A stretch of DNA of 64,000 nt from Allomyces arbusculus (GCA_027604705.1 JADHYV010000001.1:744001-808000); one strand, 5' to 3'. Numbered from the stretch's first letter, positions 21,038-31,852 are shown. Numbers and translations are program-made. Notes: generated from the letters alone by a model not told the origin.

Positions 21038-22859
21038 ATGCGGCACGGACCCGTCCCGCCACCGCTGCACATTGCACCGACGGCCAGTCTGCAGCCGCAG
21101 TGGTCGGCGGCTGCTGCTGCTCCATCGCCGTGTGCGTGCGCGTCGCCCGCGTGCCCATCGTCGTCTTCTGCCCCGCCCCACCATGCTGTTCCCGCTCCCG
21201 CACCCGCGCCTATGCCTGCTCCCTCCACGTCGCTTCCTTACCCGCAGTCGCCGCGCCCACTGTGGAGCCCGCGCTCGTCAGGCCCCGCAACGCGCGAATC
21301 GGCAAGCCCCTACGCGCGCCCTGGGCGCCGGCAACGGTGTCTCTCAGCCACTTCAGCAACTGGTGCCGATCCACTGTCATCGCGCGCGCGCGAGCTGCAA
21401 CGTTCGAGCTGGGACGCGGCGACGCCACGGCACGCCGAGCCGTACTCGTCTGCCCCTTCCGTGTTCGCACCAACAACCGCACCACTCGCTCCGGGTCCGG
21501 CATCCAGCTGGCCCATGTTGCATCCGCCACCCGCGCACGCCGCGCCGCTCCCGCCCGCACCAGCACCGCGTTCACGGCGCCGGTCTATGTCCACCGCAAT
21601 GCATGCGCCAACAGGGCCGTCGTCGCTCTTGATTGCCGCGTCGGCAGGTGTCCCGCCGTGCTTGCCGACGCCCACGTCCCCAGCGCCGACTACGCAGCCC
21701 GTGGCTGAGACCGTGCCGCCGGCTCAGGTCATGTACACGCACCATGTTGCCGCGAAAACGGTGACGTGCCACGCTTGTCAAAAGACGATGCCGCTGTCGC
21801 GCCGGCCGCGTGGGTCGCCCTGGTACGTCCCACTTTCGTAGTGTTTCCCCATTCTGATACGAAAACTGATCAAATGCCTCATTTCGGTCAATTAGCGCGC
21901 AATACACGATCCGCACGCACGAGCAGACTATGCAGCACTCGATCAGCATCGTCGCCATGTACCTGCACGCGACCGCATGCTCGTCGGCCGACCGCGACCC
22001 TACCGCATCGACAGCACGCCCGCCAGCCTACGCGCCACCGCCCAACCTCGCGCGTTACTCAGGCAACATCAGTATCACGGCCTACGAGGGCCTGCTGTTT
22101 AACCCGCAGTACCGGCTGCGCACGCTGGCGACGGGCGCTGTGCAGGTCGCGTGCCTCGTTTGCAAGGTGACCCTGCCATCACAATACGCGTCGGCCGAGG
22201 AAGCCGTCCTGTCGGTTGCTGCACACGAGGGCCACCACGACCACGAACTCGCGATCCTGGCCGCGTCGCTCAATGTCGTGCGCCACTGGGGCCGCCACGT
22301 GCGCGTCGTCGAGTCGGAGTTGGCCGACCCGCAAATCATGGACCTGGTGCTGTCCGACCAGGAGCGGGCGTGGCACTCGGAGCGCATGGTGCATGCCGCG
22401 CCGGTCCCACCGCCACCACCGGCACCGACACCCGTTGCGGTGGCACCGCCACCACTTCCGCACCCGCACCACCCGCCGCAGCCACACGCGACGTGGCCGT
22501 CCCCGACGCGCGGCGCCGCGTGCCGCGACGTGTGCTGTGTCGCACCCACTGCAACGGCATCCCATCACCACACTGCCGTGCCGCCGCAACCCGTATCCCC
22601 CGTGACCGGCCTGATGGCGGGCGTTCGTGCGTTGTCGACGCGTGGGAGTCCGCAGGCGCCGACGCCGCCGTCCCCCGCCCCGCGTGTCCTCCCGCAACCC
22701 CAGTACCACTACCACGCGGTCCCTGCAGCGGCTGCGGCACCGGCGGCCGAGGGCGGTGTGGCGCGATTGCCGCCGATTTACGCTGCGCTGCACGTTGGTG
22801 ATGGTCGGACGCCGTCGGTCCCGCTGCCGCGGATCCGGATTGCCGACCTGTTGAACTGA
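21038..22859 (+). CDS. Unknown protein with duplicated C-x2-C...H-x5-H module
   Basis: I do not recognise the family. The exons are 21038..21822 and 21896..22859, giving 582 residues. The N-terminal 235 residues are Pro/Ala/Ser-rich and likely disordered. Two similar modules follow. Module 1 is Cys244, Cys247, His270, His276 (CHACQKTMPLS ... THEQTMQH). Module 2 is Cys348, Cys351, His372, His378 (CLVCKVTLPS ... HEGHHDH). The pattern is C-x2-C-x20/22-H-x5-H, followed each time by a hydrophobic helix (SIVAMYL, LAILAASL), so zinc binding is likely. The single intron interrupts module 1. The C-terminal 180 residues are again Pro/His-rich, ending with RLPPIYAALHVGDGR and PLPRIRIADLLN. A nuclear DNA- or RNA-binding role is possible but not shown. 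Confidence 0.72.
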
Positions 22860-23479
22860 GATCGCTGGGAGTTGCCTTTTTCTCTTGTCTTGACCTAGAC
22901 GGAGGGGCCGGTTGCGCGTAGGATGAACTGGTGTCATCTGTTGGACACGCGCGTCCCGAAATTTTTGTGTGATTTTTTCTTGCTTCAAACCGTCCGTGGG
23001 TGAAATTTTGTTGACCCCCAAACCCTTGTACATACATTTTTCTGGTTCTCTCGAGAGATAAAAAACAATACACGCGCAAACAGTGCGCTGGTTGGTGAAT
23101 CCATGCGGTTGAGCGTGGAATGGATGGATGTCGCATTGTCGCCATAATCCTTGGCTGCAATCCAAGTTGACCCGGCAACCGACACATCCGCCAGCGCTCC
23201 AGGTCTCTTGAGCCAACCAGGGCCAAGACCTCGGGGAAGGAAACAGTGGGACTTCATCACCAAGCCATGACGCCGTTTATACAAACCGAGCATGCGCAGG
23301 TTTCGCTTGCTGCGACTGCAAACGAAACGCTGGTCACCGTTGCGTTCTCTCGCAATTTCTGGCACGGTCATCGTCTATTGGTTCGATTATTGTTCTGGTC
23401 CTGGCGGGATGCCGGACGACGCTGATTCAATTGATGAAATGCTCCATCGATCTGTTCGCCGTGACCGCAAGGATCAGAT

Positions 23480-23495
23480 GGGGGGGGGGGGGGGG
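23480..23495. repeat. Poly-G tract (16 G)
   Basis: A pure G run. On the plus strand it could form a G-quadruplex-type structure. It lies about 130 bp from a second such run. Confidence 0.9.
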
Positions 23496-23625
23496 AGGAC
23501 ACAGAGCCGTGCTGGCCGAGCGCTCGATTAAAAGTCACAGAGGGAACACCGCCGGGTGGAGTAGAATGAATTGAGTCCCCTTCAAACATGCACAAGACGG
23601 TGGTGCAAGTGAAGAGTGGTGGAGT

Positions 23626-23640
23626 GGGGGGGGGGGGGGG
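23626..23640. repeat. Poly-G tract (15 G)
   Basis: A second pure G run in the same intergenic region, preceded by GGTGGAGT. Confidence 0.9.
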
Positions 23641-24196
23641 ACTGGTGCGTTCCAGGATGAATTGCGCCTGTACCGGAGATTGGGAATGATAGCTGTGCAC
23701 TGCTGGGCCCGACTGCCCGTCCATTTTGCCTGGTGCCCAGGCAATATCAGTCTTCTCTCTTTCTACACGACCTGTGCCTGATTATTTTTGCCATTTTTAC
23801 TTCAGCGCCATGACGCTCCCTCAATCCGTGGTGCATCCCGCGTCCAGCACGTCAAAGTGCGCACCCTGTGTGTCAGGCTGTGTGCCACGATGGTTGGGCG
23901 TTTTCAAGATCAAAAGAGCGCAGCGCCAATGTTCCCCACCCCGCTCCTAAATGTCTTGGCCATGGGCAGTTTGCGCCGCATCGCGATGACTTTTGCACGC
24001 ACCCTTATCGCCGAGTACCAAGTCCAGCCTCACTGCGGGAATTCGATGCATTTGCCAGCACCATGACCATGTATCAATCAACTTACAAAATGGGTGCGGT
24101 GGTGGTGGGATAATGGTGAACAACAACCGGCGCATGCCGCATATCTACAAGCAAGTGTCGTGGGGGTGGGGTACAAATAGAGAGAAGAGAGTACAC

Positions 24197-25420
24197 TCAG
24201 CTCGGGATGTGCAGGTAATTCGGCACCCCGATCATGAGCACGAGCGCGACAATCGACGGCACGACCGAGACGAGCAAGTACGTCGCGGCGCGGCCCTTGG
24301 GCAGCGTCACGAGCTCATTGACAAACGTCGACACGGTGGAGAGACATCCTATGGAATGAATGTCTCCAGTCAGCATTCCCCCCCCCCCCCCCCCTCTCCT
24401 GAACCGCACACCAAACACAACGTACCGCACACGCCCAATGTCATCGGCGTCATAACCCACCCGATCTTCGGATCCACGCGCACCCCGACCGCCAACCCAC
24501 CCAACGTCACCACCGCCGTCCAATTCGCGACCAGCGTCCCCATCGGTGGCCTCGGCACCGTCTGCGCGAGATAATACCGCGCAAGCGCACCGACGGGACT
24601 GACCGCGAGCGCCAGGTACGTCTGAGCCGACGGCGCCCACTTCCCGTAGGCACGGTGAGTGACGGCGGCCGCAGTCGCGGCTAATGCCCACAGAACGAAT
24701 CCGATCGCGGTCACAAGCTGGTCGCGCGCGGAAAGGCGCGCGGTCCACCGTGCGGGGGCCACGGCGGTCGTGGGCGCCGCTAGGTCCGGGTGCGGTTGCG
24801 GGAAGGAGAGGATCGGGACGCGTGTGCCGGCGAGCGCGCCGATGTGAAATGCGCCAATGGATGAGGAGAAGGCGGCGAATAAGAGGAAAAACGAGGCGAG
24901 GACCTGGAAGGGAAACCGAGTTCCTTCGTGTCAGAACACACTCTCCACTGACACGAAAACGAGGAACGATAGCTCAACGCACATTCCCTCCCCAATCATA
25001 TCCCGCAGGCCCAACGAGCGGCCCGACCGAGAGCGCCATGACCGTCGAAAAACTCGTAATCGACCCGCACAGCCCCGTGGAGAGACTAACATACAACGGG
25101 TAATACACCATGGTCATGTAGGCCTTGCCGCGCGTGGCCCAGCCCATAATCAGACATCCGACGATTTGCGGGCCGAGCAACGCGCGCAGTGTTGCAAACG
25201 AGATCGCCTCGCCCGTTGGAATCTCGACCGCTGGTGGACCCGCGGCGGGCCAGCCGCTAATGGCAATGCGAATGATCGCGCCGGCAATCGCCATAGTCGC
25301 GATCCCAGCGACGATGGGGACAGGGCGCGCGGGGATTGGGTCTGCGACGGTCGATGCAATGGAATTGGCGGACAGCGTCGGGGATGTCGGAATCGCCGTA
25401 TGTCCTCGTGAGCTAGCCTG

Positions 25421-25464
<44 letters not shown>

Positions 25465-25801
25465 CACACCAGCAATTCCCGGGCGCACACGTGCACGGTG
25501 TTGGCGTGGGCACTTTGGGTGGGAGCGCAGTGAGTGGGGCCATCCATGGGGCCGACCGCGTTGAGACGGCGGTTGCGCTGCGTGCGGCGGCCGATTCGGC
25601 GACGGTACTGCGCGGGGCGATACTGGCCGGCGCACGCGCACTGGATGAGGATGTGTGGGTTGCGACGCGCATGAGGAGCGGCGGGCCTTGGTTGGGGCTG
25701 CCCGGGTCGGTGAGCGACCGCGACGATGATGACGAGGCCATGGACGGATGCGACGCGACCGAAGGACGAATGGATTGGGCAAGACTTGACACGGCGGGCA
25801 T
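24197..25801 (-). CDS. FEX/CrcB-type fluoride exporter with long N-terminal extension
   Basis: This is a fluoride channel of the eukaryotic FEX family, made of two fused CrcB domains, which removes toxic fluoride at the plasma membrane. The exons are 25801..24983, 24903..24426 and 24348..24197, giving 482 residues. The first CrcB domain has LRALLGPQIVGCLIMGW and GLCGSITSFSTVMAL. The second has VSPVGALARYYLA, MGTLVANWTAVV and GCLSTVSTFVNEL. These carry the pore-lining S/T-F-S/V track and the GTL-x-AN motif of the family. The transmembrane part begins only near residue 155. Before it lies a Ser/Pro/Thr-rich extension with 13 consecutive Gln encoded by CAG codons. The start at 25801 is the first ATG of the frame. 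The last intron contains a run of 17 C on the plus strand. Yeast FEX proteins lack such an extension. Confidence 0.9.
24378..24394. repeat. Poly-C tract (17 C) inside the last FEX intron
   Basis: The run reads as 17 G on the coding strand of the FEX gene, within the 77-nt last intron between 24425 and 24349. It lies between the donor GTACGT and the acceptor CATAG. Confidence 0.9.
25422..25463. repeat. CAG/CTG trinucleotide repeat (14 units)
   Basis: TGC x14 on the plus strand encodes 13 Gln and one His on the minus strand, in the N-terminal extension of the fluoride exporter. The codons are pure CAG, so it is probably length-variable between strains. Confidence 0.92.
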
Positions 25802-26297
25802 GGTGGACACGGCGGCGGCTGGCTGGCTGGCGTGCACTGATGCAGGGCAGAGCTGCAAGACTCGTGGCGCGTGGGGCCAGGGACCCGGAACGATGGCGGA
25901 GCTTCACGTCGAGACTGGCGCCGACTTGAAGCTGGCGTGCTGAACCATGCAATGCGGCAAGTTGCAGACACCAACGGCGAGCGGAACGGAACTGCTGCGA
26001 TGTCGATCAAAGTCGTGAGGGCGAAGTGGATCAAGCAAGATTCAAGAGTGGAGATGGCAGCACACTTCGCCAAGGCGGTGCCGGTTGCTGGCACGGGACT
26101 TTCATTCAACGTTTGCATTTGCCGGCACGGCAGCTTGCAGCGAGGGCTGGCGAGTTTCAACCGTTGGCTCTTGGGTTGTGAAACGACGAAAGACAGATAC
26201 CAAGGCAGTTTCAATAAACGGGTATTGACACGACACTTCCAACTCCGATTCGAAACCAGCGAACAAAAAGCATTGAACATTAAAAACAAAAAGCGCA
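25802..26297. other. Intergenic, FEX promoter and 3' region of the acidic protein gene
   Basis: These 496 bp lie between two minus-strand genes. The part near 26150-26300 is AT-richer, as expected for a 3' UTR. No gene seen. Confidence 0.5.
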
Positions 26298-28013
26298 TCA
26301 AAATTCCCATGCCAGCGGGGACCGCGGACTCTGGTGCGGCTGGATCGCCGCCGGCCCAAATGGCCGGTCGCGATCGCGCGCTGGTGCTTCCGCGGCACGC
26401 GGTGGGGGCGGCGACCACCAGCCCTGCACGGGCGCCATGCCCGCGCGCGGGCTTGCGAGGCTCGATGCAATCCCGGACGCGTGCAGCTCGCCCGAGTCAG
26501 GGGATGGAAGCGTTGACGCGACTTCGGCTGGCCACAGCGAGCTCGACGACATCAGCGAGTACGTGCGCGGGCGCGCACCACCGGTGGGGCCGCGCGAGCG
26601 CAGGACCGATCCGGGCGGCGACGGCGAACGCAGGACGCTGCCTGCGGTCGTACCGTACTGCGCGCTCATGTCGTGCGAGGGCGTTGGCGGTTCGGACCCA
26701 AACGACCACCCGTCCGGCAGCATCACGAGCCGCGGCTTGACGGGCCCGGGCGCGACACGTGCGCGCAAGACCGTCGGTCGGCGGCGGGGCAGCGGCGAGT
26801 CGACGAGGAGCGTCGAGTTCCAGTTGAGCCTGTCGGGCAGGAGCGCGTCCGGGTCCGCGTCCGGGTCAAGGTCGTAGTCGAGCTCGGCCGGTGCAAACGC
26901 GGTTGTCGTGGTCATGGACGCCGACGAGCCGGATGTGGACGCGGTCGAGCCCAGGTGCGACAGGTCGTCGTCGTGCACGTGGTGCGTCGGGCCGCACGGC
27001 GTTGGCGAAGTGGGTTCATCGTCGTCGTCGTGGTTGGTGGACGTGGACGCCGACTCAGGCGGCGCCACGTACCGGTCGTAGAGCTGGTCGACCGTCAGCT
27101 GAGCGGCAAGGTCCGGGCCGAGGTAGTACTGGTAGAGCGCATTCACGTCGAGCACGGGCGGGCCGTCGACCGAGAGTGGGTCGACGAGACCGTTCGGGGC
27201 AAAAGGTGGCGACGTCGGCGACGTCGGCAAAAAGTCGAGCAAATCTTCGGCGTCGGCGAGCGCACCAAGGTCGTCGTTCAGCGCGGTCATGGGCTGTTCC
27301 TGTTGCTGCTGGAGGTCGAACAGGTCTGCGAGCCGACCCCACAGGGCCGCAGCCTGTGCCTCAACGTCGGCATCACCGCCGTCGTCTTGCGTCGTCGTCG
27401 GCTCGGGGCCTGTCGAGACGGCGCGCAGCGGGTGCGTCGACGAGGACGAGATCACGACGGGATCCGCGGCTTGGGTGTGGCGGATCTCGCCTTCTTCGAG
27501 GTCGGCATCGTCGTCATCGTCTTGGGCGCTCCAAGGGCAGCCGAACAGCGACGAGGGCAGGTCGTCGTCGTCGTCGTCATACTCGTCTGAGAGAAGATAC
27601 TCGTCGGCCTCGGCATCAGCGGCTTGGGGCTCCGATCCGTAGGCGGGCTGAGCGACGGGCCAAGGCGCCGTCACGGACTCGGTCGCGGGCCACGACGACG
27701 CAGCGCGTGTATCGACCGGCCGCGCGGGCGACAGGGTGGAGTTGTTGGTTGGGAGAGGGGACGTCACGGTCCTCGCAGCGATGTCGAGCGACATGGGCGG
27801 AGACTGCATCCAAGAAAGGCCGTGCGAGGAGACAGGAGCAACATCGCGTAAGCCATCAGGATGAGCAACGCTGGCAGTGCTGCGGCTGCGGCCGAAGTCC
27901 GGCGCAGACGAAGAAGAGAAGGGAGAAGGCGCCATGGCGGCGATACCGTACCAGTCAATAGCGGCGGGCGAACAGGTCGAGGAAAGATGCGTGTTGGTAG
28001 GCCACCTAGGCAT
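26298..28013 (-). CDS. Unknown acidic, low-complexity protein
   Basis: This is an intronless frame of 571 residues from the ATG at 28013 (alternative start 27935, context GCCGCCATGG). I cannot name a family. It is rich in Ser, Pro, Asp and Glu. Acidic blocks include SDEYDDDDDDLPSSLF and DDDDDADLEEGEI. A central segment LWGRLADLFDLQQQQEQP precedes a Leu/Asp-rich stretch (ALADAEDLLDFLP). The best-ordered part is VNALYQYYLGPDLAAQLTV with DQLYDRYV. The C-terminal third is basic and Ser/Pro-rich. Acidic clusters next to hydrophobic residues resemble transcription activation regions, but no DNA-binding domain is visible. The low complexity together with the strong open frame supports a real but fast-evolving protein. 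Confidence 0.55.
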   Translation of the reverse strand: MPRWPTNTHLSSTCSPAAIDWYGIAAMAPSPFSSSSAPDFGRSRSTASVAHPDGLRDVAPVSSHGLSWMQSPPMSLDIAARTVTSPLPTNNSTLSPARPVDTRAASSWPATESVTAPWPVAQPAYGSEPQAADAEADEYLLSDEYDDDDDDLPSSLFGCPWSAQDDDDDADLEEGEIRHTQAADPVVISSSSTHPLRAVSTGPEPTTTQDDGGDADVEAQAAALWGRLADLFDLQQQQEQPMTALNDDLGALADAEDLLDFLPTSPTSPPFAPNGLVDPLSVDGPPVLDVNALYQYYLGPDLAAQLTVDQLYDRYVAPPESASTSTNHDDDDEPTSPTPCGPTHHVHDDDLSHLGSTASTSGSSASMTTTTAFAPAELDYDLDPDADPDALLPDRLNWNSTLLVDSPLPRRRPTVLRARVAPGPVKPRLVMLPDGWSFGSEPPTPSHDMSAQYGTTAGSVLRSPSPPGSVLRSRGPTGGARPRTYSLMSSSSLWPAEVASTLPSPDSGELHASGIASSLASPRAGMAPVQGWWSPPPPRAAEAPARDRDRPFGPAAIQPHQSPRSPLAWEF

Positions 28014-28722
28014 TTTCGGGGCGCTCGGGGCACGGCACGGGGGCGGAAGCGTCGCTCGGCTCGGGGGTGGGCGCGCGGTCGAGGCAAGGCGGCAAGAGGC
28101 AGCGCACGTCGACTTGGAGGACACGAGAGCGGAGAGCGAGCGAGCGAGAGGAGGAAGTGGGGTGCTTGGCACAGCGAGCGAGTGATGGGGTCCACGGCAG
28201 CAGGCGGTGGGGTCCACGGCAGCGATGGCTTGCGTGGTCGAGCGCGGGGCGTGGGGTTGAAGGCGAGCCGGGGAGCGGGAGCGGCGCGCGGAAGAGCGAG
28301 AGAGAGAGCGAGGGAGCGCGGCGAGGAAGCGATGGGGAGGTGCTGGTGGAGGACGAGTTGGGTCGGTCCGTGGGGAGAGAGAGCGAAAGCGGCCGCGCGG
28401 TCGCAAGGTCACGGCCGCGCGCGTTGGTGAGCGAAGCTCCGCGTTGGCGTGTGCGCGGCGGTCTCCCGCAAGCCTCGCCTGCTGCACGTCGCACGTGACC
28501 AAGGGAGACGCGCCGGCGGGCTGCTCCGCGCTCTCTCCGCGTCACCCGGAGTGCCAGCCGCGTCTCCCGCCTGCGCCTCCCTGCCTGTCCGACTGGATCC
28601 ATGGACTTTGCCCACGGCGGCGCAAAAGGCAAACGACTCACGTTCTATCCACATGTATCACCCCGTCCCTTGCGCCTGCGCCGCTGCCGCTGCCCCCGCC
28701 CCGTCCGCCCCCTCGACGCCCC
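28014..28722. other. Intergenic, purine-rich plus strand
   Basis: This is the promoter region of the acidic protein gene and the 3' flank of the Kex1 gene. From 28080 to 28430 the plus strand is strongly G/A-rich (GAGCGAGAGAGAGAG-like stretches), a polypurine bias that may mark the promoter. Confidence 0.5.
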
Positions 28723-31700
28723 CTACCGGCCCCACCCGCTCAGCGCCGGCGTTCCGCTGCCGCTGCTGCCCGCCCCCGCGCGCCCCACCGCCAGCGGCTT
28801 CAGCTCCGTGGCATCACCGGCGACGCCGGCGGGGTGGAGCGTCGGGCTCGCGGTACTGCCCACCTCAAACAGCACGCCGGTCTCCTCGTCGTCGAGCCCG
28901 TACTCGGATCCGCCATCACTTTGCGCGCCCGCGTCGAGCACGGGAACCGCCATGGCGTCGCCGCTCCATTTGGTCTTGCCCGACATGCCCGCGAGCCCGC
29001 GCGCGCGCACGCGTCGCCCGGTCGCGCCGACACGGTGTCGCAGCCAGGGCATCCTGCGCCCGATCAGGACGATGGCAGCGGCAAAGAGGGCGGACAGTGC
29101 GAGCCCCGTGGCGAGGCCACGGATACTAAACGCGGGTGGAGAACAACGGTCAGAAGGCCAGGAACAACAATGCGGTGGAACATCGTGGCGTCAGGGATAA
29201 AGCGCGCGATACGTACAACATCGAACCAAACGTGGACTCGCTGCCGTTGCCGATTGGACCCGGCGTGACCACGTCGGTCGGACTCGTCGCAACCTATCGT
29301 CACCAAGAAATCAGGCGACTCCACTCTCCTGCACCGCCCGATCAAACACAAAGCGAGCGTACCGCGTCGACCAACGCCTCCACCCGCAACAAGTCGTGCA
29401 CGAGCGCTAGCATTCCCGCCGGCTCGTTGATCGGGACCATGTGCGACGCATTGAAAACACGCACATACGTCAAGTTGTCGGCCTGCTGCCGCTGCCCAAA
29501 CACGCGCCCTTGCACTGCCACCTTGCGCACGTCCAGGCCGGCCGCGGGCCACCCGACGTGCCCGTTCCACTCGAGCCGATCGACCATTCGTTCCGTGCCC
29601 AAATGGTTGCAAATGTAGTCTTGGTCCCCGCTGTACAGGTAGACGCGCACGTGCTTGAGCAGTGCTGGCAGGAGCTATTGGAGATGCGAGGTCAGTTGAG
29701 GCACCATCGATGGGAAGAAGAAATGCCGCAAAACGAACCGTCACAGCACTCGCCGACATGTCGTACTGCAGCGCGCTGTAAACGTCCGACGCGCACTCGA
29801 CCCACGCGCTCGACCCCGCTCCGCCCGTCCCTTTGGCATGAATAAAATCGACAATTGCCGGCGTCTACGTGTCGCCAAACCCGTCTGTCAACTTCTTCAC
29901 CCATTCAAAATGGCCACCGGCATGTGCAAACGCACCCGGAGAAACTTGTACGTCCCCGGCAACGTCGGCGGCCACGCAGCACCGCAGTTATCCTCGGGCC
30001 CGTGATCGCGCAGCCGAATATCGTAGGCGTTGATGCACATTTGCCCGCCGTCGCGCGACTGGCTCATGACCTGCTCGGAAATCAACTCGCACGAGTCGGC
30101 GCGCACCGGGTTGCCCAAGGCCGCCAGGTCTCGCTTGCACGAGTCCCACTTGAGTTCGGCCGCGCTCTACATCGCTTGCGTCCGGTGAGGGTGTCGAAGT
30201 CGGACAGCGAGTGAGAAGCAAGCCGCACCAGGAAAGAGCCCGACAGCAGCCCGCGCTGCACGGCAAAGTCAATGTAGGACCGGTACTGCGCTACCGCGTC
30301 CATCCAGCCGTTGCCGATCAGGAGACCATCGAGACGCCATGGGAGTGTTGCGGCGGTGGCCGTCACGGTCGTGTTCGTTTGCTGGTTGCGCTCGAGAATG
30401 GCCGTGGCAATGTACGGGATGTAGGTCCCTGCGTACGACTCGCCGGCGAGGTATCTGAAACGGCAACATGGAGGGTGAGATGCGGCACGTCGCCGAGGTC
30501 ACGAAATGGGGCAAGTGCGTACAGCTATAACAAGAGGTGGAGGAGCAGTTGGTCAATTACATCACACGGGCCAATTCAACGCAAACGAATTAAGCGGGGA
30601 GATGGTACGAACGTGTGAAGACTGCAGCTGCGGAAACACGTCAAAGAACCCCTTCAAGAACAGGACAAAGTCGGCCGCGATCTGGTGGAGTGTCGAGAAT
30701 CACAAGAGTAAGCGCAAGCGTCCACAATGTCATCGACAAGTCACATATTCGCGGCGAGCCGCACCTCCTTCTGGTTCGTTGCCTTGGACCCAGTGCTAAA
30801 TCCCGTTCCTGCTGGCTGGTCCACTGCAAGAGGCCAAACGTCAGCGCGCAGACCAAAAGTAGCGGCAAAAAAACAATGAAAGCGCACCATAGAGCACGTT
30901 GGCGTGCTTGTGCCAGCTGTGCGCGTTCTTGGTCAAGGACCCGTCGCTCTCCACCAGGAACGGACCGTTTTCGAGCAACATTCCTTCGATACTGTGGGTC
31001 GACGAAAGGGTTTGGTCAACGAAGGGCACAAGGACGCCATGATGCATCAAGCAACGCACCTTGAGCTACAATCACCGCAGCCGCGTGCCAAGTTGGATCG
31101 TCAGCTCGGGGCTCGAGTCACACGCGCTCGCGTAACCAAGCCGTCGCGTACCACCCGGGACCTAGCGTTGGAGCGAGATGTGCGTCAGGCCACAGTTCTT
31201 CAGCACGCAAAAAGAACGGCGCGCGCGCACCTCCGTTGAGCCAAATGATCTATCAACCGCCAAAAATCGTGCCCGTTAGCATGCGACAGAAAATCGGTCC
31301 AGAATTCAAGCGGGTGCGTGTGCGTACCGTCTTGTCCACCCGCAACGCTTGCTTTTCCTTTTCCACGAGCCAGAAAAAAATGCGCTTGTCGGGCTTACCG
31401 TCTTTCTCGTTAGCGATGATATGGCTAGCCGGGGAGGAGGTGCCAACGTGAGGCAATCAATCATCAAAAAGAGTGCGGAGTGGACACGAACCCAGCGAAT
31501 TGCTTGGTGTCGGCCGTTTCGGGAAAACCAGGCAGGTCGCGAACGAAAAAGTCGGCTGCTACATGAGCACACGCAGATCATTCGCGTCACGTAAGTTGAC
31601 GATCGAAAACGGCCGCGTGCGCTCAACATTGCAGGCGTGCTGCAGCTTGTCAATGTAGAAGCCGTAGGTACCGCTACGCTGGCCAATAGACTGCGCCTTG

Positions 31701-31852
31701 GCAACGGCTACGACCCCAATTCGCGCCGTTTCAAGATGCACAACCGCGAGCGCGCAAACGAGAGCTGCTGTCAGCCAGGTGGATGCGGAGGCTGACTGTC
31801 GCCATCGTTGACGCGGTCCGCGCCGGGTCCGTGGTCGGTGCTGCTGATCCAT
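28723..31852 (-). CDS. Kex1-type serine carboxypeptidase with Golgi membrane anchor
   Basis: This S10-family carboxypeptidase removes C-terminal basic residues from secreted precursors in the late Golgi. Exons: 31852..31672, 31558..31492, 31424..31328, 31249..31231, 31161..31152, 31065..31060, 30991..30888, 30823..30765, 30681..~30623, 30454..30229, 30166..29936, 29864..29739, 29674..29363, 29293..29217 and 29125..28723. A signal anchor ([16 protein letters not shown]) is followed by [17 protein letters not shown]. The oxyanion-hole block [19 protein letters not shown] is read across micro-exons of 10 and 6 nt. [13 protein letters not shown], nucleophile motif GESYAG, catalytic Asp region [13 protein letters not shown] and His region [11 protein letters not shown] follow. 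After these come a membrane segment ([19 protein letters not shown]) and an acidic cytosolic tail of about 100 residues. The 3' border of the exon starting at 30681 is unsure: the phase-correct donor at 30622 leaves the strand before GESYAG short, so a further micro-exon may lie between 30622 and 30455. Confidence 0.87.
31060..31161 (-). other. Micro-exon pair (10 nt and 6 nt) in the Kex1-type gene
   Basis: The 10-nt exon 31161..31152 (GTCCCGGGTG) and the 6-nt exon 31065..31060 (CTCAAG) are each bordered by AG and GT. Joined to the 19-nt exon 31249..31231 and the exon at 30991, they spell exactly Gly-Gly-Pro-Gly-Cys-Ser-Ser, the invariant S10 carboxypeptidase motif. Phases are 1, 2 and 2 in order. 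Their exact recovery of an invariant motif is the main evidence that they are real. Confidence 0.8.

Larger units (their letters stand above)
22860..24196. other. Intergenic between convergent genes, with two G-runs
   Basis: The stretch is about 1.3 kb between the convergent 3' ends of the Cys/His-module gene and FEX. It holds two runs of 15-16 G (23480-23495, 23626-23640). I see no credible coding frame. Confidence 0.5.
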
